Shown here: in pieces, positions 25,295 to 34,930 of the stretch
Layout of the letters: each line of letters starts with the position of its first letter
Position numbering within the stretch: the first letter of the stretch is position 1
Source: Mesorhizobium sp. 113-3-3
GTDB taxonomy: Bacteria > Pseudomonadota > Alphaproteobacteria > Rhizobiales > Rhizobiaceae
Length of the DNA stretch: 64,000 nucleotides
NCBI RefSeq assembly: GCF_016756495.1
Contig: NZ_AP023243.1
Span: 5,646,501 to 5,710,500, forward strand
Reading direction: 5' to 3'
Notes under the pieces: model-generated
Database searches by the model: none
Told to the model about the DNA's origin: nothing
What the model saw: the letters and a program-made list of their open reading frames with translations, nothing else
Program-made: the position numbers and the translations under genes

Positions 25295-26137
25295 CTATGC
25301 CTGGTTGTACAGGTCCCAGGCGACGGCGCCATCGGCATCGTCATGAATGATCGCCATCAGCCCGCGCACGACGGCGCTCGGGTTGGCGTGCTGGTAGATG
25401 TTGCGGCCATAGACCATGCCGAGCGCGCCTTGCGCCATCAATGCGGCGGACTTGTCGAACACCGCGCGCAAATCTTCCTTGCCGCCGCCGCGCACCAGCA
25501 CCGGACAGCGCGCGGCCTCGACGACACGGTGGAAATCGTTGGGATCGGTCGTCGGATCGGCCTTGATGATGTCGGCGCCCATCTCGCGCGCCAGCCGGGT
25601 CAAGGTGACGATCTTCTCGGCATCGCCATCGACCATGTAGCCGCCATGCTCGGCGACCGGCAGCATGGCCAGCGGCTCGATCATCAGCGGCAGGCCGTAT
25701 TTCTCGCAATCGGCGCGCACACGGGCGATGTTCTGCACGCATTGCCTGAACAGGTCCGGCTCGTCGGGCAGCATGAACAGATTGACCACGACGCAGGCCG
25801 CATCCATCTCGATGGCGCCGAGAAGAGGCTCGGCTTCGTTCTGCAGCACGGCCCACATCGCCCGATGGCGTATCTTGTTGTACGGATTGCCCATATCGAT
25901 GCGCATGACCAGCGCCGGCTTGTCCCTGCCCGGTACGGCCTGCAGCAGATCGGCCTGGCCATAGTTCATCTGGATGGCGTCGGGGCCGGCCTTGACCAGT
26001 TGGTTGACCACGCCGGCCATGTCTTCGAGGCCGGCCAGGAAGCTCGGCTCGTTGCAGACGCCATGATCGATGGCCACGTCGAGGCAGCGGCCGCCGCCGA
26101 ACAGCCGGTTCATGCGGACTTTCTTGTTTACGCGCAT
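25295..26137 (-). CDS. Class I aldolase, DeoC/LacD/FbaB-like
   Basis: This 280-residue TIM-barrel aldolase of the DeoC/LacD superfamily keeps the early CLDVAIDHGV segment and the Schiff-base Lys at K192 in IIKADPT. The phosphate-binding loop VLVRGGGKED and the GALGMVYGRNIYQ turn near the end are also present. It should split a phosphorylated ketose, probably giving dihydroxyacetone phosphate plus an aldehyde. AAGGAG precedes the ATG, and the gene overlaps the GlpD-like gene by 10 bases. LsrF, the autoinducer-2 enzyme, is a relative, but the rest of the Lsr set is absent, so a carbohydrate substrate is preferred. Confidence 0.88.
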   Translation of the reverse strand: MRVNKKVRMNRLFGGGRCLDVAIDHGVCNEPSFLAGLEDMAGVVNQLVKAGPDAIQMNYGQADLLQAVPGRDKPALVMRIDMGNPYNKIRHRAMWAVLQNEAEPLLGAIEMDAACVVVNLFMLPDEPDLFRQCVQNIARVRADCEKYGLPLMIEPLAMLPVAEHGGYMVDGDAEKIVTLTRLAREMGADIIKADPTTDPNDFHRVVEAARCPVLVRGGGKEDLRAVFDKSAALMAQGALGMVYGRNIYQHANPSAVVRGLMAIIHDDADGAVAWDLYNQA

Positions 26138-27819
26138 AGGGCGCTCCTTTGATGCGTCTTGAGGTCGATGCCATGCCGGTCTGCCAGCAAGGCGAGGAAG
26201 GTCGAGCATTCGGCGGCGGCCTCGCCGGCGCTCCAGCCCTTGTGCGCCGCCAGCATGTCGAGAACGGCGTTGATGAGGTCGAAGCTGAGCTCACCCGAAA
26301 TGGCGATGGTGGTGCGGCGCAGGAACAGGTCGGCGAGGCACTCGACCTGCTCATGCTCGATGATGTGCCGGATTTCGCCCGCCGAATAATCCGACCGCGG
26401 CAGCATCTGTTCGGCTGCCGAGTGCGCAACGATTTTCCCGGCCGATGTGCCGTAGCGCTGCAGAAGCATCCATGCGCGCTCGACCGGCAGGCCGTGTTCA
26501 AGGGCGAATGACGCGCACCAGCTTTCCGGATCGGCCGGATAGTCGCGGCCACCACCGATGGCCATGTCCTGCGTGCCCACACTGCGTTCGAGCCCGAGGC
26601 GCTCCAGCACACTGTCGGCCGCCAATGCGCCGAACGAACGAAACGTCGTCCACTTGCCGCCGATCATGCAGAGCGTGGCCGGCAGATGTCCGTTCGCCTC
26701 GACGAATTCGCAAAAATGGTCGCGCGGGATGCGGCTCGTGAAACTGTCCTCGCTGGCCGGCAAGGGGCGCACGCCGGAAAAGCGGAACACGATCTGGTCC
26801 TCGGTGATCCTGATCGAGGGAAAGACGAAGGCAAGGGACTGGAGGATGTAGCGCTGCTCATCCTCCTCGCAGCGAACCTGGTCCGGATCGTCGACGCGGA
26901 TATCGGTCGAGCCGACCAGCACCTTGCCGAGATAGGGAAACAGGATGCAGATGCGGCCATCCTCATTCTCGTAGTAGACCATGTGGCCGCCAAGCGCCTC
27001 GAGCAGTTCGCTGCTGTCGACGATAAGGTGTGAGCCCTTGGTGCCGCCCATCATCGTTGGCGCCGAGGCACCGATCGCCTTGTTGGTGAGGTCGATCCAG
27101 CCGCCGGTTGCGTTGACGACCAGCTGCGCCCGCACCGGCAATTGCTCGCCCGTCAGTGTGTCGGTGACGACCAGTCCGTTGCCGGTCGATGTGACCAGCG
27201 CATAGTTCAAGGCGCGCGCGCCGCTGGCGGTGGCATCGAGCAGCATCTCCAGGCCGAGGCGCTCGGGCCGGCTCACCCAGGCGTCGTAATAGGTGGCCGA
27301 ATTGCGGATCGCCGGATTGATCGCCGGCCACGTCTTCAGCGTCTCGGCGCGTCCCCTGAACCTGTGCGTCGGCATCAGGCGCCGCGCGGCGGTGAACAGG
27401 TCATACATGGCAAGTCCGGTCTTGATGACGAGCGCGCCGCGCCGGCTGGGCCTCCGCGTCAGCCCGAGGAAACGCACCGCGCCATTGGCGAGACCGGAGA
27501 AGATATCGAAGATCGGCACCGTCGTCGGCAGTGGCGCCACATAGTGCGGCGCGTTCTTCAACAGCCGATCCCGTTCCAGCAGCGATTCACGCACCAGCTT
27601 GAACTCGCCGTTTTCGAGATAGCGCAGGCCGCCATGAACCATGCGCGAAAGCGCGGCACTGGCGCCGCTGCAATAGTCGCCCTTCTCCGCCAGCACGACA
27701 TCGACGCCTTGCAAAGCCAGTTCGCGAAAGACGCTGATGCCGTTGATGCCGCCACCGATGACGAGCACGGCAATGTCCGGCCGGTCGCGCAGACCTGCAA
27801 GTGTATGGCTACGGTTCAT
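26128..27819 (-). CDS. GlpD-like FAD-dependent polyol-phosphate dehydrogenase
   Basis: This 563-residue protein is homologous to aerobic glycerol-3-phosphate dehydrogenase and to EryB-type erythritol-phosphate dehydrogenase. It has FAD motif VLVIGGGINGIS, the segment GASAALSRMVHGGLRYLE (18 residues) of the GlpD active site, FSGVRPL, and a C-terminal DAO_C domain. It would oxidise a polyol phosphate at the membrane and pass electrons to quinone. The ATG at 27819 is 20 bases after the aldo/keto reductase stop; the frame is open further upstream but only in antisense-like overlap. Given the kinase and aldolase neighbours, a polyol phosphate other than glycerol 3-phosphate is plausible. Confidence 0.88.
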   Translation of the reverse strand: MNRSHTLAGLRDRPDIAVLVIGGGINGISVFRELALQGVDVVLAEKGDYCSGASAALSRMVHGGLRYLENGEFKLVRESLLERDRLLKNAPHYVAPLPTTVPIFDIFSGLANGAVRFLGLTRRPSRRGALVIKTGLAMYDLFTAARRLMPTHRFRGRAETLKTWPAINPAIRNSATYYDAWVSRPERLGLEMLLDATASGARALNYALVTSTGNGLVVTDTLTGEQLPVRAQLVVNATGGWIDLTNKAIGASAPTMMGGTKGSHLIVDSSELLEALGGHMVYYENEDGRICILFPYLGKVLVGSTDIRVDDPDQVRCEEDEQRYILQSLAFVFPSIRITEDQIVFRFSGVRPLPASEDSFTSRIPRDHFCEFVEANGHLPATLCMIGGKWTTFRSFGALAADSVLERLGLERSVGTQDMAIGGGRDYPADPESWCASFALEHGLPVERAWMLLQRYGTSAGKIVAHSAAEQMLPRSDYSAGEIRHIIEHEQVECLADLFLRRTTIAISGELSFDLINAVLDMLAAHKGWSAGEAAAECSTFLALLADRHGIDLKTHQRSALCA

Positions 27820-27838
27820 CGGGGTTCTTGCCTTTTGC

Positions 27839-28834
27839 TCAGGCATCCATCGCGGTGAGGTGCGCGGCGGCCGCGGCGTCGATGGCCGCAAGCTCGTCTG
27901 CTTCGAGCGTGATCTCGCCGGCCCGCGCATTGTCGAGCGCCTGTTCGGGATTGCGCGCGCCGCAAAGGGCGAAAGTGACGCCGGGCTGGGCAAGCGTCCA
28001 GGCGATGACGATCTGGGCCATCGACGCCTGGTGGCGTTCGGCGATCGGGGCGATGGCCCCCTTCAGCTTTGCCACCTTTTGCCGGTTGTCCATGGAGAAG
28101 CGCGGATTGTCCTTGCGCTGGTCATCGCCGCTGAAGGTGCGCGCCGGATCGACCGTGCCGGTGAGGAGACCCAGCGCCAGCGACGAATAGCTGAGGGTGG
28201 CGATGCCGTGCCTGCGGGTGATCGGCAGCAGGCTCGCCTCGATGTCGCGGTCGATAATCGAATAGCGCTCCTGGATCGCATCGAGCTGGCCGGCGTCTAT
28301 ATAGCCGCCGAGATCCTCGGCGCTGATATTGCTGGCGCCGATGGCGCGGATCTTGCCGGCCTCCTTGAGCTTCTCCAGCGCCGCCATCGTCTCGGCGATC
28401 GGTGTCGTCGGGTCCTGCCAATGGGTGATGTAGAGGTCGATATGATCGGAGCCGAGACGCCGCAGGCTCTGCTCGACCTCATAGGCGATGCCGTCGGCGC
28501 CGAGGTAGCGATGCACCGGCTTGCCGTCCTGGTCGAAGAAATGGCCGCCCTTGCCGGAATGCCAGTTCAATCCGCATTTGGTCGCGATCACCACCTTGTC
28601 GCGCTTGCCCTTGATGGCGGCGCCGACGATCGCCTCGCTGCGGCCAAGGCCGTAGGCGGGTGCGGTGTCGATCAGGCTGACGCCGGCGTCGATCGAGGCC
28701 TCGATCGCCCGCACCGACTCCTTCTCGTCGGTGCCACCCCACATCCATCCGCCAATTGCCCAGGTACCCAGGCCCACAGCCGACGCCGATATGCCGGACT
28801 TGCCGATCTGCCGCTGGATCTGTCGAGAATTCAT
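27839..28834 (-). CDS. Aldo/keto reductase
   Basis: This 331-residue NAD(P)-dependent reductase has the standard tetrad: Asp and Tyr in DTAPAYGLGRSE, Lys in IATKCG, and His in YITHWQD. The C-terminal ALCGARNPEQALDN segment binds the cofactor phosphate. It could interconvert an aldehyde or ketose with the corresponding alcohol or lactone in the polyol pathway. The ATG overlaps the stop of the SorC regulator gene in an ATGA junction, so the regulator and the enzyme are made from one message. Substrate is not deducible from the sequence. Confidence 0.93.
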   Translation of the reverse strand: MNSRQIQRQIGKSGISASAVGLGTWAIGGWMWGGTDEKESVRAIEASIDAGVSLIDTAPAYGLGRSEAIVGAAIKGKRDKVVIATKCGLNWHSGKGGHFFDQDGKPVHRYLGADGIAYEVEQSLRRLGSDHIDLYITHWQDPTTPIAETMAALEKLKEAGKIRAIGASNISAEDLGGYIDAGQLDAIQERYSIIDRDIEASLLPITRRHGIATLSYSSLALGLLTGTVDPARTFSGDDQRKDNPRFSMDNRQKVAKLKGAIAPIAERHQASMAQIVIAWTLAQPGVTFALCGARNPEQALDNARAGEITLEADELAAIDAAAAAHLTAMDA

Positions 28835-29811
28835 GCTGCCTCCTGTTTGGCCAGCTCGAGGATGTGGAGCCCGGTGGCCTCGTCCGTGACGATGGTGTCG
28901 AGATGGTTTCCGCGCATGGCGGCGAGGATCGGCGCGACCTTGCTCAGTCCACTGGCGATGCCGATCGAGCGCGGGATGGTGGCAAACTCGTCAAGCGTCA
29001 GCGAGACCAGCGACCGGTTGAGCGAGTAGTTGCAGAGCTTGCCCCGGCGATCGATGAGATGGGCCAGCAACTCGCCCGTCGCCCCTGACTTCTCGATCGC
29101 CTGGCGGTCGGCATTCGAGGAGGGATGCAGGTCGTAGTAGCTGGAATCGTCGGTCAGGATCGAGCCGACACCCACCACCGCGACATCGGCCTCGCGCGCC
29201 TTGCGAAACACGTCGGCGACCGAGCTGATGCCCATCAGCATCTCGCGCTGCTGCGCGGTATCGGCAAACAGCGGCGCATGGATCTGGTAGGCGCGGCCGC
29301 CGAGCTTGTCGGCCATCAGCGAGGCAACGTGGTTGACGTCGGTATAGTGCTTGCCCTGCACCAGCCCGGTGGCGGGGATGATCTCGACGTCGTAGCGGCG
29401 CCCCGGCTTGAGACCGGCGACCAGCGCGCTGACGCCCTTGCCGCCGGTGATCGAAATGGTGTCGCCGTCCTTGATGGTGTCGAGCAGCAGCCCCGCCGCC
29501 GCCTCGCCGACCCGCTGCAGCGCCGTGTGCGGATTTTCGGAGACCGATGGCACCACCATCGCCCGTTCGATGCCACCCAGCGCCACCAGCCGCGCCTCGA
29601 GTTCAACCAGATGATCGATCGGCGACTTGATCTTGATCTCGACGAGGCCAAGCTGATGGCCTCGCTTGATCAGACGGTTGACGGTGGCGTGCGAGATGCC
29701 GAGTTCCACGGCGATCTCGGCCTGGGTCTTGCCTTCGACATAGTGCAGGACAAGCGCCTGGTGCATCTGGCGGACAGCGGCGATGTCGTCGCGGGTGTTG
29801 GGAGGGGCCAT
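28831..29811 (-). CDS. SorC/DeoR-type sugar-responsive transcriptional regulator
   Basis: This 326-residue regulator has an N-terminal helix-turn-helix (KTQAEIAVELGISHATVNRL, residues about 29-48) and a SorC-type phosphosugar-binding domain from about residue 65. The latter contains GDTISITGGKG and VGVGSI. EryD of the erythritol operon belongs to the same family. The gene sits inside the operon it probably controls, between the importer permease and the catabolic genes. A palindrome at 33643-33673, ahead of the first gene, is a candidate binding site. A phosphorylated pathway intermediate is the usual effector in this family. Confidence 0.9.
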   Translation of the reverse strand: MAPPNTRDDIAAVRQMHQALVLHYVEGKTQAEIAVELGISHATVNRLIKRGHQLGLVEIKIKSPIDHLVELEARLVALGGIERAMVVPSVSENPHTALQRVGEAAAGLLLDTIKDGDTISITGGKGVSALVAGLKPGRRYDVEIIPATGLVQGKHYTDVNHVASLMADKLGGRAYQIHAPLFADTAQQREMLMGISSVADVFRKAREADVAVVGVGSILTDDSSYYDLHPSSNADRQAIEKSGATGELLAHLIDRRGKLCNYSLNRSLVSLTLDEFATIPRSIGIASGLSKVAPILAAMRGNHLDTIVTDEATGLHILELAKQEAA

Positions 29812-29835
29812 GGTGTTGCTTCGGTGCGTTTGAGG

Positions 29836-30822
29836 TCAGGACTTCTTGCGGTGCAGGAAGTGATCGATCGATACGGCAGCGAGCAAGATGCATCCCTTGA
29901 TCATGTCCTGCCAATAGACCGAGATATCGAGCAGGATGAGCGAGCTTGTCACCACCGAAAGCAGCGCCATGCCGAGGATCGCCCCGAAGATGGTGCCCGA
30001 GCCGCCATTGAGCGAGGCGCCGCCGATGACGGCGGCCGCGATTATGTTGAGCTCCATGCCGGCGCCGAAGGTCGGCGTCGCCGCGCCGAAGCGCGCCATG
30101 TAGATGACCCCGGCCAACCCCGCGAGGGTGGAGCACAGCACCGTGACCCAGAACTTCACCTGCTTGGTCCTGATGCCCGAGAACTGCGCGGCCTTCTCGT
30201 TGGAGCCGGTGTAGAAGACCTTTCGGAAGGCCGTGGCGCGGCGCAGCAGGAAGTCGAAGATCGCCACCACGACGACGAAGATCATGATGACATAGGGGAT
30301 GTTGTTGAAACTGCCCTGGCCGATCGCCTTGAAGGAAGGCGGCAAGGTGAACAGCGACAGCGGCGTGCCCTTTGTGACGACCAGGCACATGCCGCGCACA
30401 ATGACCATGGCCGCGAGCGATGTGATGAAATGGTTGAGACCTATCACGGTGACGAAGAAGCCCATGGCCGCGCCGATCAGCGCGCTGACGCCGATGCCGA
30501 TCAGGCTTGCCGTCCAGGGGTCGAGGCCGGCAAGGAACAGCGCACCGGAGACCACCATCGAGAAGCACACGACCGAGCCGACGGAAAGGTCGATACCGCC
30601 GACGATGAGCAGGATGGTCATGCCGACGACGACGATGCCTTCGATGGAGAAGCTCATCAGCATGGCGCGGAAATTGCCCCATGTCAGGAAGTGCGGCGAG
30701 GCAAAGCTCATGGCGATGCACAGCGCCAGGATGATGACGATCAGCCCGGCTTCGCGCAGCGATGCGAGGCGGGCGAAATTGATGCGGCGCGCGGCACCGG
30801 CGGCCTTGATCTCGGCGTGCAC
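29836..30822 (-). CDS. Ribose-type (RbsC-like) sugar ABC transporter permease
   Basis: This 328-residue inner-membrane permease of the BPD_transp_2 class has the hallmark IVGGIDLSVGSVVCFS near residue 65 and the AAVIGGASLNGGSGTI loop near residue 250. I chose the GTG at 30822 because AGGAG lies 8 bases upstream; an ATG at 30852 that overlaps the ATPase end is the alternative. The gene is 24 bases upstream of the SorC regulator gene. It works with the two-domain ATPase and the binding protein encoded just before it. Confidence 0.92.
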   Translation of the reverse strand: MHAEIKAAGAARRINFARLASLREAGLIVIILALCIAMSFASPHFLTWGNFRAMLMSFSIEGIVVVGMTILLIVGGIDLSVGSVVCFSMVVSGALFLAGLDPWTASLIGIGVSALIGAAMGFFVTVIGLNHFITSLAAMVIVRGMCLVVTKGTPLSLFTLPPSFKAIGQGSFNNIPYVIMIFVVVVAIFDFLLRRATAFRKVFYTGSNEKAAQFSGIRTKQVKFWVTVLCSTLAGLAGVIYMARFGAATPTFGAGMELNIIAAAVIGGASLNGGSGTIFGAILGMALLSVVTSSLILLDISVYWQDMIKGCILLAAVSIDHFLHRKKS

Positions 30823-30841
30823 GAGCGCTTCTCCTGATTCC

Positions 30842-32377
30842 CTAGGCGACATTCTGGGCTTGCCTTTGCATTGAACTGTCCTTGACGCCCGAGGCGAGCA
30901 TGATGATGGCTTCCTCGCCGAGTTCGCCGGCGCCAAGTTCGCCGGCGATCCTGCCTTCGCGCACGACCATGACGCGGTCGCACAGGCCGATCAGTTCCGG
31001 CAGTTCCGACGAGATGACGACGACGCCGACACCGCTGTCGGCGAGCTGGCGCAACAGCCTGTGGATCTCGACCTTGGCGCCAACATCGATGCCGCGCGTC
31101 GGCTCGTCCATGATGATGACCTTGGGGCTGACGGATAGCTGCTTGGCGATGGCGACCTTCTGCTGGTTGCCGCCGCTCAGTGTCGAAACGGCGGCCTCGA
31201 TACCAGCCATGCGCACACCGAGCCTGCCGGTCAGGTCCCGCGCCTGACGATCCTCGGCCTTGCGGTCGAGCAGGCCGAGCGGCCCCGTCAGCCTGGCGAG
31301 GTCGAGCGCCGAGATGTTCTGGGCGATCGGCAGATCGAGGAACACGCCGGAACCTTTGCGGTCCTCCGAGAGATAGACCAGCCCCGCCTTGACCGCATCG
31401 CCATAGCCGCGCGGACGCAGTGGCTTTCCGTCGAGCGCGACGGTTCCTGCCGTCATCGACCTCAAGCCGCAGATCGTTTGCGCGATCTCGCTGCGGCCGG
31501 CCCCGATCAGGCCGCCTATGCCGAGGATCTCGCCGGCGCGAAGCTGCAGATCGACTTCGGCGAAGCGGCGGCCATCGGAAAGGCCCTCGACCGAAAGCAG
31601 CAAGCGCCCAGGCTGTTTCGGCGCCAGCTTGTCAGGGTAGAGCTGGGTGATTTCGCGGCCGACCATCTTGCGCACCACGTCATCGGGCGAAACGGCGGCG
31701 ATCGGGTCGGTCGCGACGTAGCGGCCATCGCGAAAGACGGTGACGCGGTCGCACAGCGAGAAGATCTCGGCCATGCGGTGGCTGATATAGACCACTGAGA
31801 TGCCGCGCTCCTTGAGCCCGCGCACGATCGAAAACAGGCGCTGTGCCTCGCTCTCGGTCAATGCCGCCGTCGGCTCGTCGAGCATCAACACCTTGCAGTC
31901 GAGCGTCAGCGCCTTGGCGATCTCGACGAGCTGCTGGTTGGAAATGGAGAGGTCGGCGACCTTGGTGCGCACCGGAATGGGCGCAAGCAGGTCCATGACC
32001 TTCTGGGCATCGGCGTAGAGCTTCTGGAAATTCATCAGCGGCGCGCGCCGGCTGTTGATCGCGGCCATGTAGATATTTTCGGCGACCGTCGCGTCCTGGC
32101 AGAGCGCGATCTCCTGATGGACGAGTGCGATGCCGAGGCGTTGGGCGGCCGCGGGCGACGGGATCGAAACCCGCTCGCCATCGATCAGAATGTCGCCCTC
32201 GTCAGGCTGCAGCACACCGGCGATCATGTTCATCAGCGTCGACTTGCCAGCGCCATTCTCACCGCACAGCGCGTGGATCTCGCCGCGCCGCAGCTCGAAC
32301 TGCACGTCGCTCAGCGCCTTGACCGGGCCAAATGCCTTGGACAGGCCGCGGATTTCAAGGATGGGCGCCTGGGTCAC
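30842..32377 (-). CDS. Ribose-type (RbsA-like) sugar ABC transporter ATP-binding protein
   Basis: This 511-residue protein has two ABC domains. The first has Walker [10 protein letters not shown], Walker [12 protein letters not shown] and a D-loop. In the second the Walker A region is degenerate ([11 protein letters not shown]), as normal for RbsA/XylG proteins, with signature [13 protein letters not shown] and Walker [14 protein letters not shown]. The GTG at 32377 has AGGAG at good spacing; upstream frame sequence overlaps the binding-protein gene and lacks conservation. It sits between the binding-protein and permease genes, the usual order. Confidence 0.93.
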   Translation of the reverse strand: MTQAPILEIRGLSKAFGPVKALSDVQFELRRGEIHALCGENGAGKSTLMNMIAGVLQPDEGDILIDGERVSIPSPAAAQRLGIALVHQEIALCQDATVAENIYMAAINSRRAPLMNFQKLYADAQKVMDLLAPIPVRTKVADLSISNQQLVEIAKALTLDCKVLMLDEPTAALTESEAQRLFSIVRGLKERGISVVYISHRMAEIFSLCDRVTVFRDGRYVATDPIAAVSPDDVVRKMVGREITQLYPDKLAPKQPGRLLLSVEGLSDGRRFAEVDLQLRAGEILGIGGLIGAGRSEIAQTICGLRSMTAGTVALDGKPLRPRGYGDAVKAGLVYLSEDRKGSGVFLDLPIAQNISALDLARLTGPLGLLDRKAEDRQARDLTGRLGVRMAGIEAAVSTLSGGNQQKVAIAKQLSVSPKVIIMDEPTRGIDVGAKVEIHRLLRQLADSGVGVVVISSELPELIGLCDRVMVVREGRIAGELGAGELGEEAIIMLASGVKDSSMQRQAQNVA

Positions 32378-32407
32378 GCCATGCTCCTGCGATGAACCTG
32401 GAGGGGA

Positions 32408-32431
32408 GGAAGGAGGCCGAAGCCTCCTTCC
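32408..32431 (-). promoter_or_regulatory. Intercistronic hairpin with UUCG tetraloop after sugar-binding-protein gene
   Basis: A perfect 10-bp stem, 32408-32417 with 32422-32431, closes a four-base loop that reads UUCG on the transcribed (reverse) strand, an exceptionally stable tetraloop. It lies between the binding-protein stop and the ATPase start, with no T-run. Differential stability of the binding-protein mRNA is the likely purpose. Confidence 0.7.
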
Positions 32432-32469
32432 CGATTGGTCCGGCCGGAGCCGGAGATCAGGGATCGAGA

Positions 32470-33501
32470 TTATTCCTCGATGCCCTTGGTGCCGCGACGC
32501 TTGAGGTACTTGTCCCAGTAGAAGTCGTCGGCATTGTCCTTGGAGACGATGGAGAAGCCATTGTCGACGAAGGGCACGCTCATCGGGTTGAAGCCCGAGC
32601 GCTTGGCGTCGTTCATCGGGTCGATCAGGCCGGGATGCTTGGCCATCCACAACAGCATGAAGCCCATATAGCCCTGCATGCCCTGGTTCGGATTGACCGA
32701 GCCGAAGATCTCGCCGGCCTTGATCATGTCGAGTATCTTGGCGTTGACGTCGGCGAGCATGACGCGGATCTTGCCGCCGCCTTCCTTGGCGGCCTGGGCG
32801 GCGCCGATGGCGGAGTTGGCCTCCGGCATGAACACCGCACCGAGGTCGGGATGCGCCTGCGCCAGGCTCAGCACCGCCTGGTAGGCCTTGGTCGGATCCT
32901 GGTTCGAAGCGGCGCGGCCGACGAGCTTCATGTCGGGCCATTTGGCTTCCATGCGGGCGACGAAGGCGTTGACGCGCTTGTCGTGATTGTCCTGGCCCGG
33001 ATTCTCCAGCACGGCATACTCGCCCTTGCCGTCCATCGCCTTGGCAACGGCGTCGGCGGCATAGGTGCCTTCGGCGATGTTGTCGGAGGTGATGTAGGAG
33101 ACGCGCTTGGAATTCGGCGAGTCGGCGGCAAAGGTCACCACGGCGGTGCCCTGCTCGATGGCGCGGTTGATCGGCTCGATGAACGGGTCGGAGTTCATCG
33201 GGTGCACCAATATGCCGGCCGGCTTCTGCGCCAGCGCCTGGTCGAAGGTGGCGATCTGCTTGTTGACGTCGTATTCCGGCGTACCCGTATAAGCGGTCTC
33301 GCAGCCGAACTGCTGGCCGGCCTGCTTGAACATTTCATAGACCGGGAACCAGTATTCGACGCCCGAGACCATGACGTTCATGACGTATTTTTCACCCGGC
33401 TCGCATTTGAACGGGTTGGGGGTTTCGGCGCGTGCCAGCATCGGCCCAAAGCAGGTCGATGCAGCCGCCGCGATTGCGAGCGTGCTCAGAAATTTGCGCA
33501 A
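32470..33501 (-). CDS. Sugar ABC transporter periplasmic binding protein (RbsB/type-4 domain)
   Basis: This is a periplasmic protein of about 343 residues with a signal peptide ([14 protein letters not shown] core) ending near ARA-ETP, then a Peripla_BP_4 fold. Ligand-pocket segments include [22 protein letters not shown] and the hinge [15 protein letters not shown] at 33501 is preceded by GGGAGG and gives a clean signal peptide. ATG codons at 33531 and 33525 would add an atypical ten-residue leader, so the start is not settled. It is first in the polyol operon. The presence of a GlpD-like enzyme and kinase suggests a polyol or ketose ligand. Confidence 0.9.
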   Translation of the reverse strand: MRKFLSTLAIAAAASTCFGPMLARAETPNPFKCEPGEKYVMNVMVSGVEYWFPVYEMFKQAGQQFGCETAYTGTPEYDVNKQIATFDQALAQKPAGILVHPMNSDPFIEPINRAIEQGTAVVTFAADSPNSKRVSYITSDNIAEGTYAADAVAKAMDGKGEYAVLENPGQDNHDKRVNAFVARMEAKWPDMKLVGRAASNQDPTKAYQAVLSLAQAHPDLGAVFMPEANSAIGAAQAAKEGGGKIRVMLADVNAKILDMIKAGEIFGSVNPNQGMQGYMGFMLLWMAKHPGLIDPMNDAKRSGFNPMSVPFVDNGFSIVSKDNADDFYWDKYLKRRGTKGIEE

Positions 33502-33846
33502 GTTTCCTCCCTTGGCCGAAGCCATCCTCAATGACCGTCGCAGACGCCCTGCGAGCGCTGCCGTATGGATTTGATGAAGCCGACCTTCCTCCGAAAGCCG
33601 ACGAACGGGACATTACAGCCCCGGTGCGATCTGTCAATATAATTCACATAATGAAATATATTTCAGTCGTGAACAGCAACGACCAGGATCAGACCCGCGG
33701 CGTCCAGCGCATCGCGCACGAACAGAGGTGCGCGCCTGAAGAGGCGGCTCGTGGCAAGCTGAAGGGGTGGCTTCCCTGGTCATCGATCTTCCCCGCTCAT
33801 GATGGCCCCCAGGGGCAGTGGCAAGGCATGATCGTGTCTGCGAAAG
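33502..33846. promoter_or_regulatory. Intergenic promoter region of the polyol operon with dyad at 33643-33673
   Basis: This 345-base gap holds no convincing gene. It contains a perfect 14-base palindrome TGAAATATATTTCA at 33652-33665. The palindrome is nested almost concentrically in outer arms TTCAC (33643-33647) and GTGAA (33669-33673). The surrounding sequence is unusually AT-rich for this genome. It precedes the first gene of the leftward polyol operon and is a good candidate for SorC-regulator binding. The remaining part, 33690-33846, lies downstream of the dehydrogenase gene stop and shows nothing recognisable. Confidence 0.5.
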
Positions 33847-34881
33847 TCAGCTCGATCCCGCTACGTCGATAACGGCCTTGATGAGACCCGACTTCTGCCG
33901 CGCCCATATCGCGATGTCGCGGGGGCTGTGACGCAGGGTCGTGCGGTGCGTGACGAGCTGATCAATTGGTATTTTTCCAGCGCGGATCGAGGCAATGACG
34001 TGCTGGAAATCGCTGTGCGTCGCGTTGCGGCTGCCGATCAGCATCATTTCCCGCTTGTGGAATTCTGGATCGGAGAAGGTGATGTCGCCCTGCACAACGC
34101 TGACCATCACCATGACGCCGCCATGGGCAACATAGGCAAAGGCGGACTGCATCGAACGGCTGTTCCCGGTTGCGTCGAAGACGACGTCGAAGCCGGTTTT
34201 GGCGGTTCGCTCCGCTATCGTCTCGACGATCGATCCCTTCGAACCATCGATTACCAGGAAACCCAGTTGCGCCGCGAAGGCAAGCCGCTCGGTATCGACG
34301 TCCATGACGGTCACGCTCTGTCGCGCTATCCGCGCGAAAAGCGCTGTGCCGAGGCCGATTGGTCCGGCGCCGACAACCAGGGCGCGATTGCCCGGACCCG
34401 CCATGGACCTGCGGACCGCGTGAGCACCGATGGCCAGAAACTCGACCGTGGCCGCCTCGACCAGCGACAGGCCGGTCGCTGGCATCAAGTTCTGCGCCGG
34501 CACGAGGATCTGCTCGCTCATGGCGCCGTCGCGGTGCACGCCAAGCACCTCGATGGCGACGCAGCAGTTCGGCTTGCCCTGGCGACAAGCGGAACACTTT
34601 GCGCAGGCAAGATAGGGATTGATGAGAACTTGCTCTCCGACCGCCATGTCCCCTGCCGCGTTGATTGCCGCTATTGTTCCTGAAAACTCATGGCCCATGA
34701 CACGGGGATAGGCGAGGAAAGGATGCTTGCCCTCGAAGATGTGGTAGTCGGTTCCGCAAATGCCGACATGGGCGACGTTGACCAGTGCCCAGCCTTCCGG
34801 CGGACTGCCTGGCGCCGGCCGCTCTTCGAACAACAGCCTGCCGGGCTCGGCGCAGCGGACGATCTTGATGGTGGGATCCAT
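33847..34881 (-). CDS. Zinc-dependent alcohol dehydrogenase, L-galactonate/L-gulonate 5-dehydrogenase-like
   Basis: This 344-residue medium-chain dehydrogenase has catalytic zinc ligands in GICGTDYH and VMGHEFSG, four structural-zinc cysteines in CAKCSACRQGKPNCC, and Rossmann motif VVGAGPIGLG. Segments such as DPEFHKREMMLIGSRNAT (18 residues) closely resemble LgoD, which oxidises L-galactonate at C5. It should use NAD(P) to oxidise a secondary alcohol of a sugar acid or polyol. It is the last gene of a leftward unit with a fructose-type importer. Together with the nearby dehydratase operon, this suggests that aldonic or uronic acid catabolism is a theme of the region. Confidence 0.88.
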   Translation of the reverse strand: MDPTIKIVRCAEPGRLLFEERPAPGSPPEGWALVNVAHVGICGTDYHIFEGKHPFLAYPRVMGHEFSGTIAAINAAGDMAVGEQVLINPYLACAKCSACRQGKPNCCVAIEVLGVHRDGAMSEQILVPAQNLMPATGLSLVEAATVEFLAIGAHAVRRSMAGPGNRALVVGAGPIGLGTALFARIARQSVTVMDVDTERLAFAAQLGFLVIDGSKGSIVETIAERTAKTGFDVVFDATGNSRSMQSAFAYVAHGGVMVMVSVVQGDITFSDPEFHKREMMLIGSRNATHSDFQHVIASIRAGKIPIDQLVTHRTTLRHSPRDIAIWARQKSGLIKAVIDVAGSS

Positions 34882-34930
34882 GGTGCAGTTCCCCCCTTTG
34901 CTAACGTGATTTTCGAAGTCGGCAGCAGGA

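Noticed and set aside
29125..30837. 570-codon forward open frame over the SorC and permease genes
   Set aside because: Charged His/Asp/Arg repeats are the complement of hydrophobic permease codons; no ribosome site.
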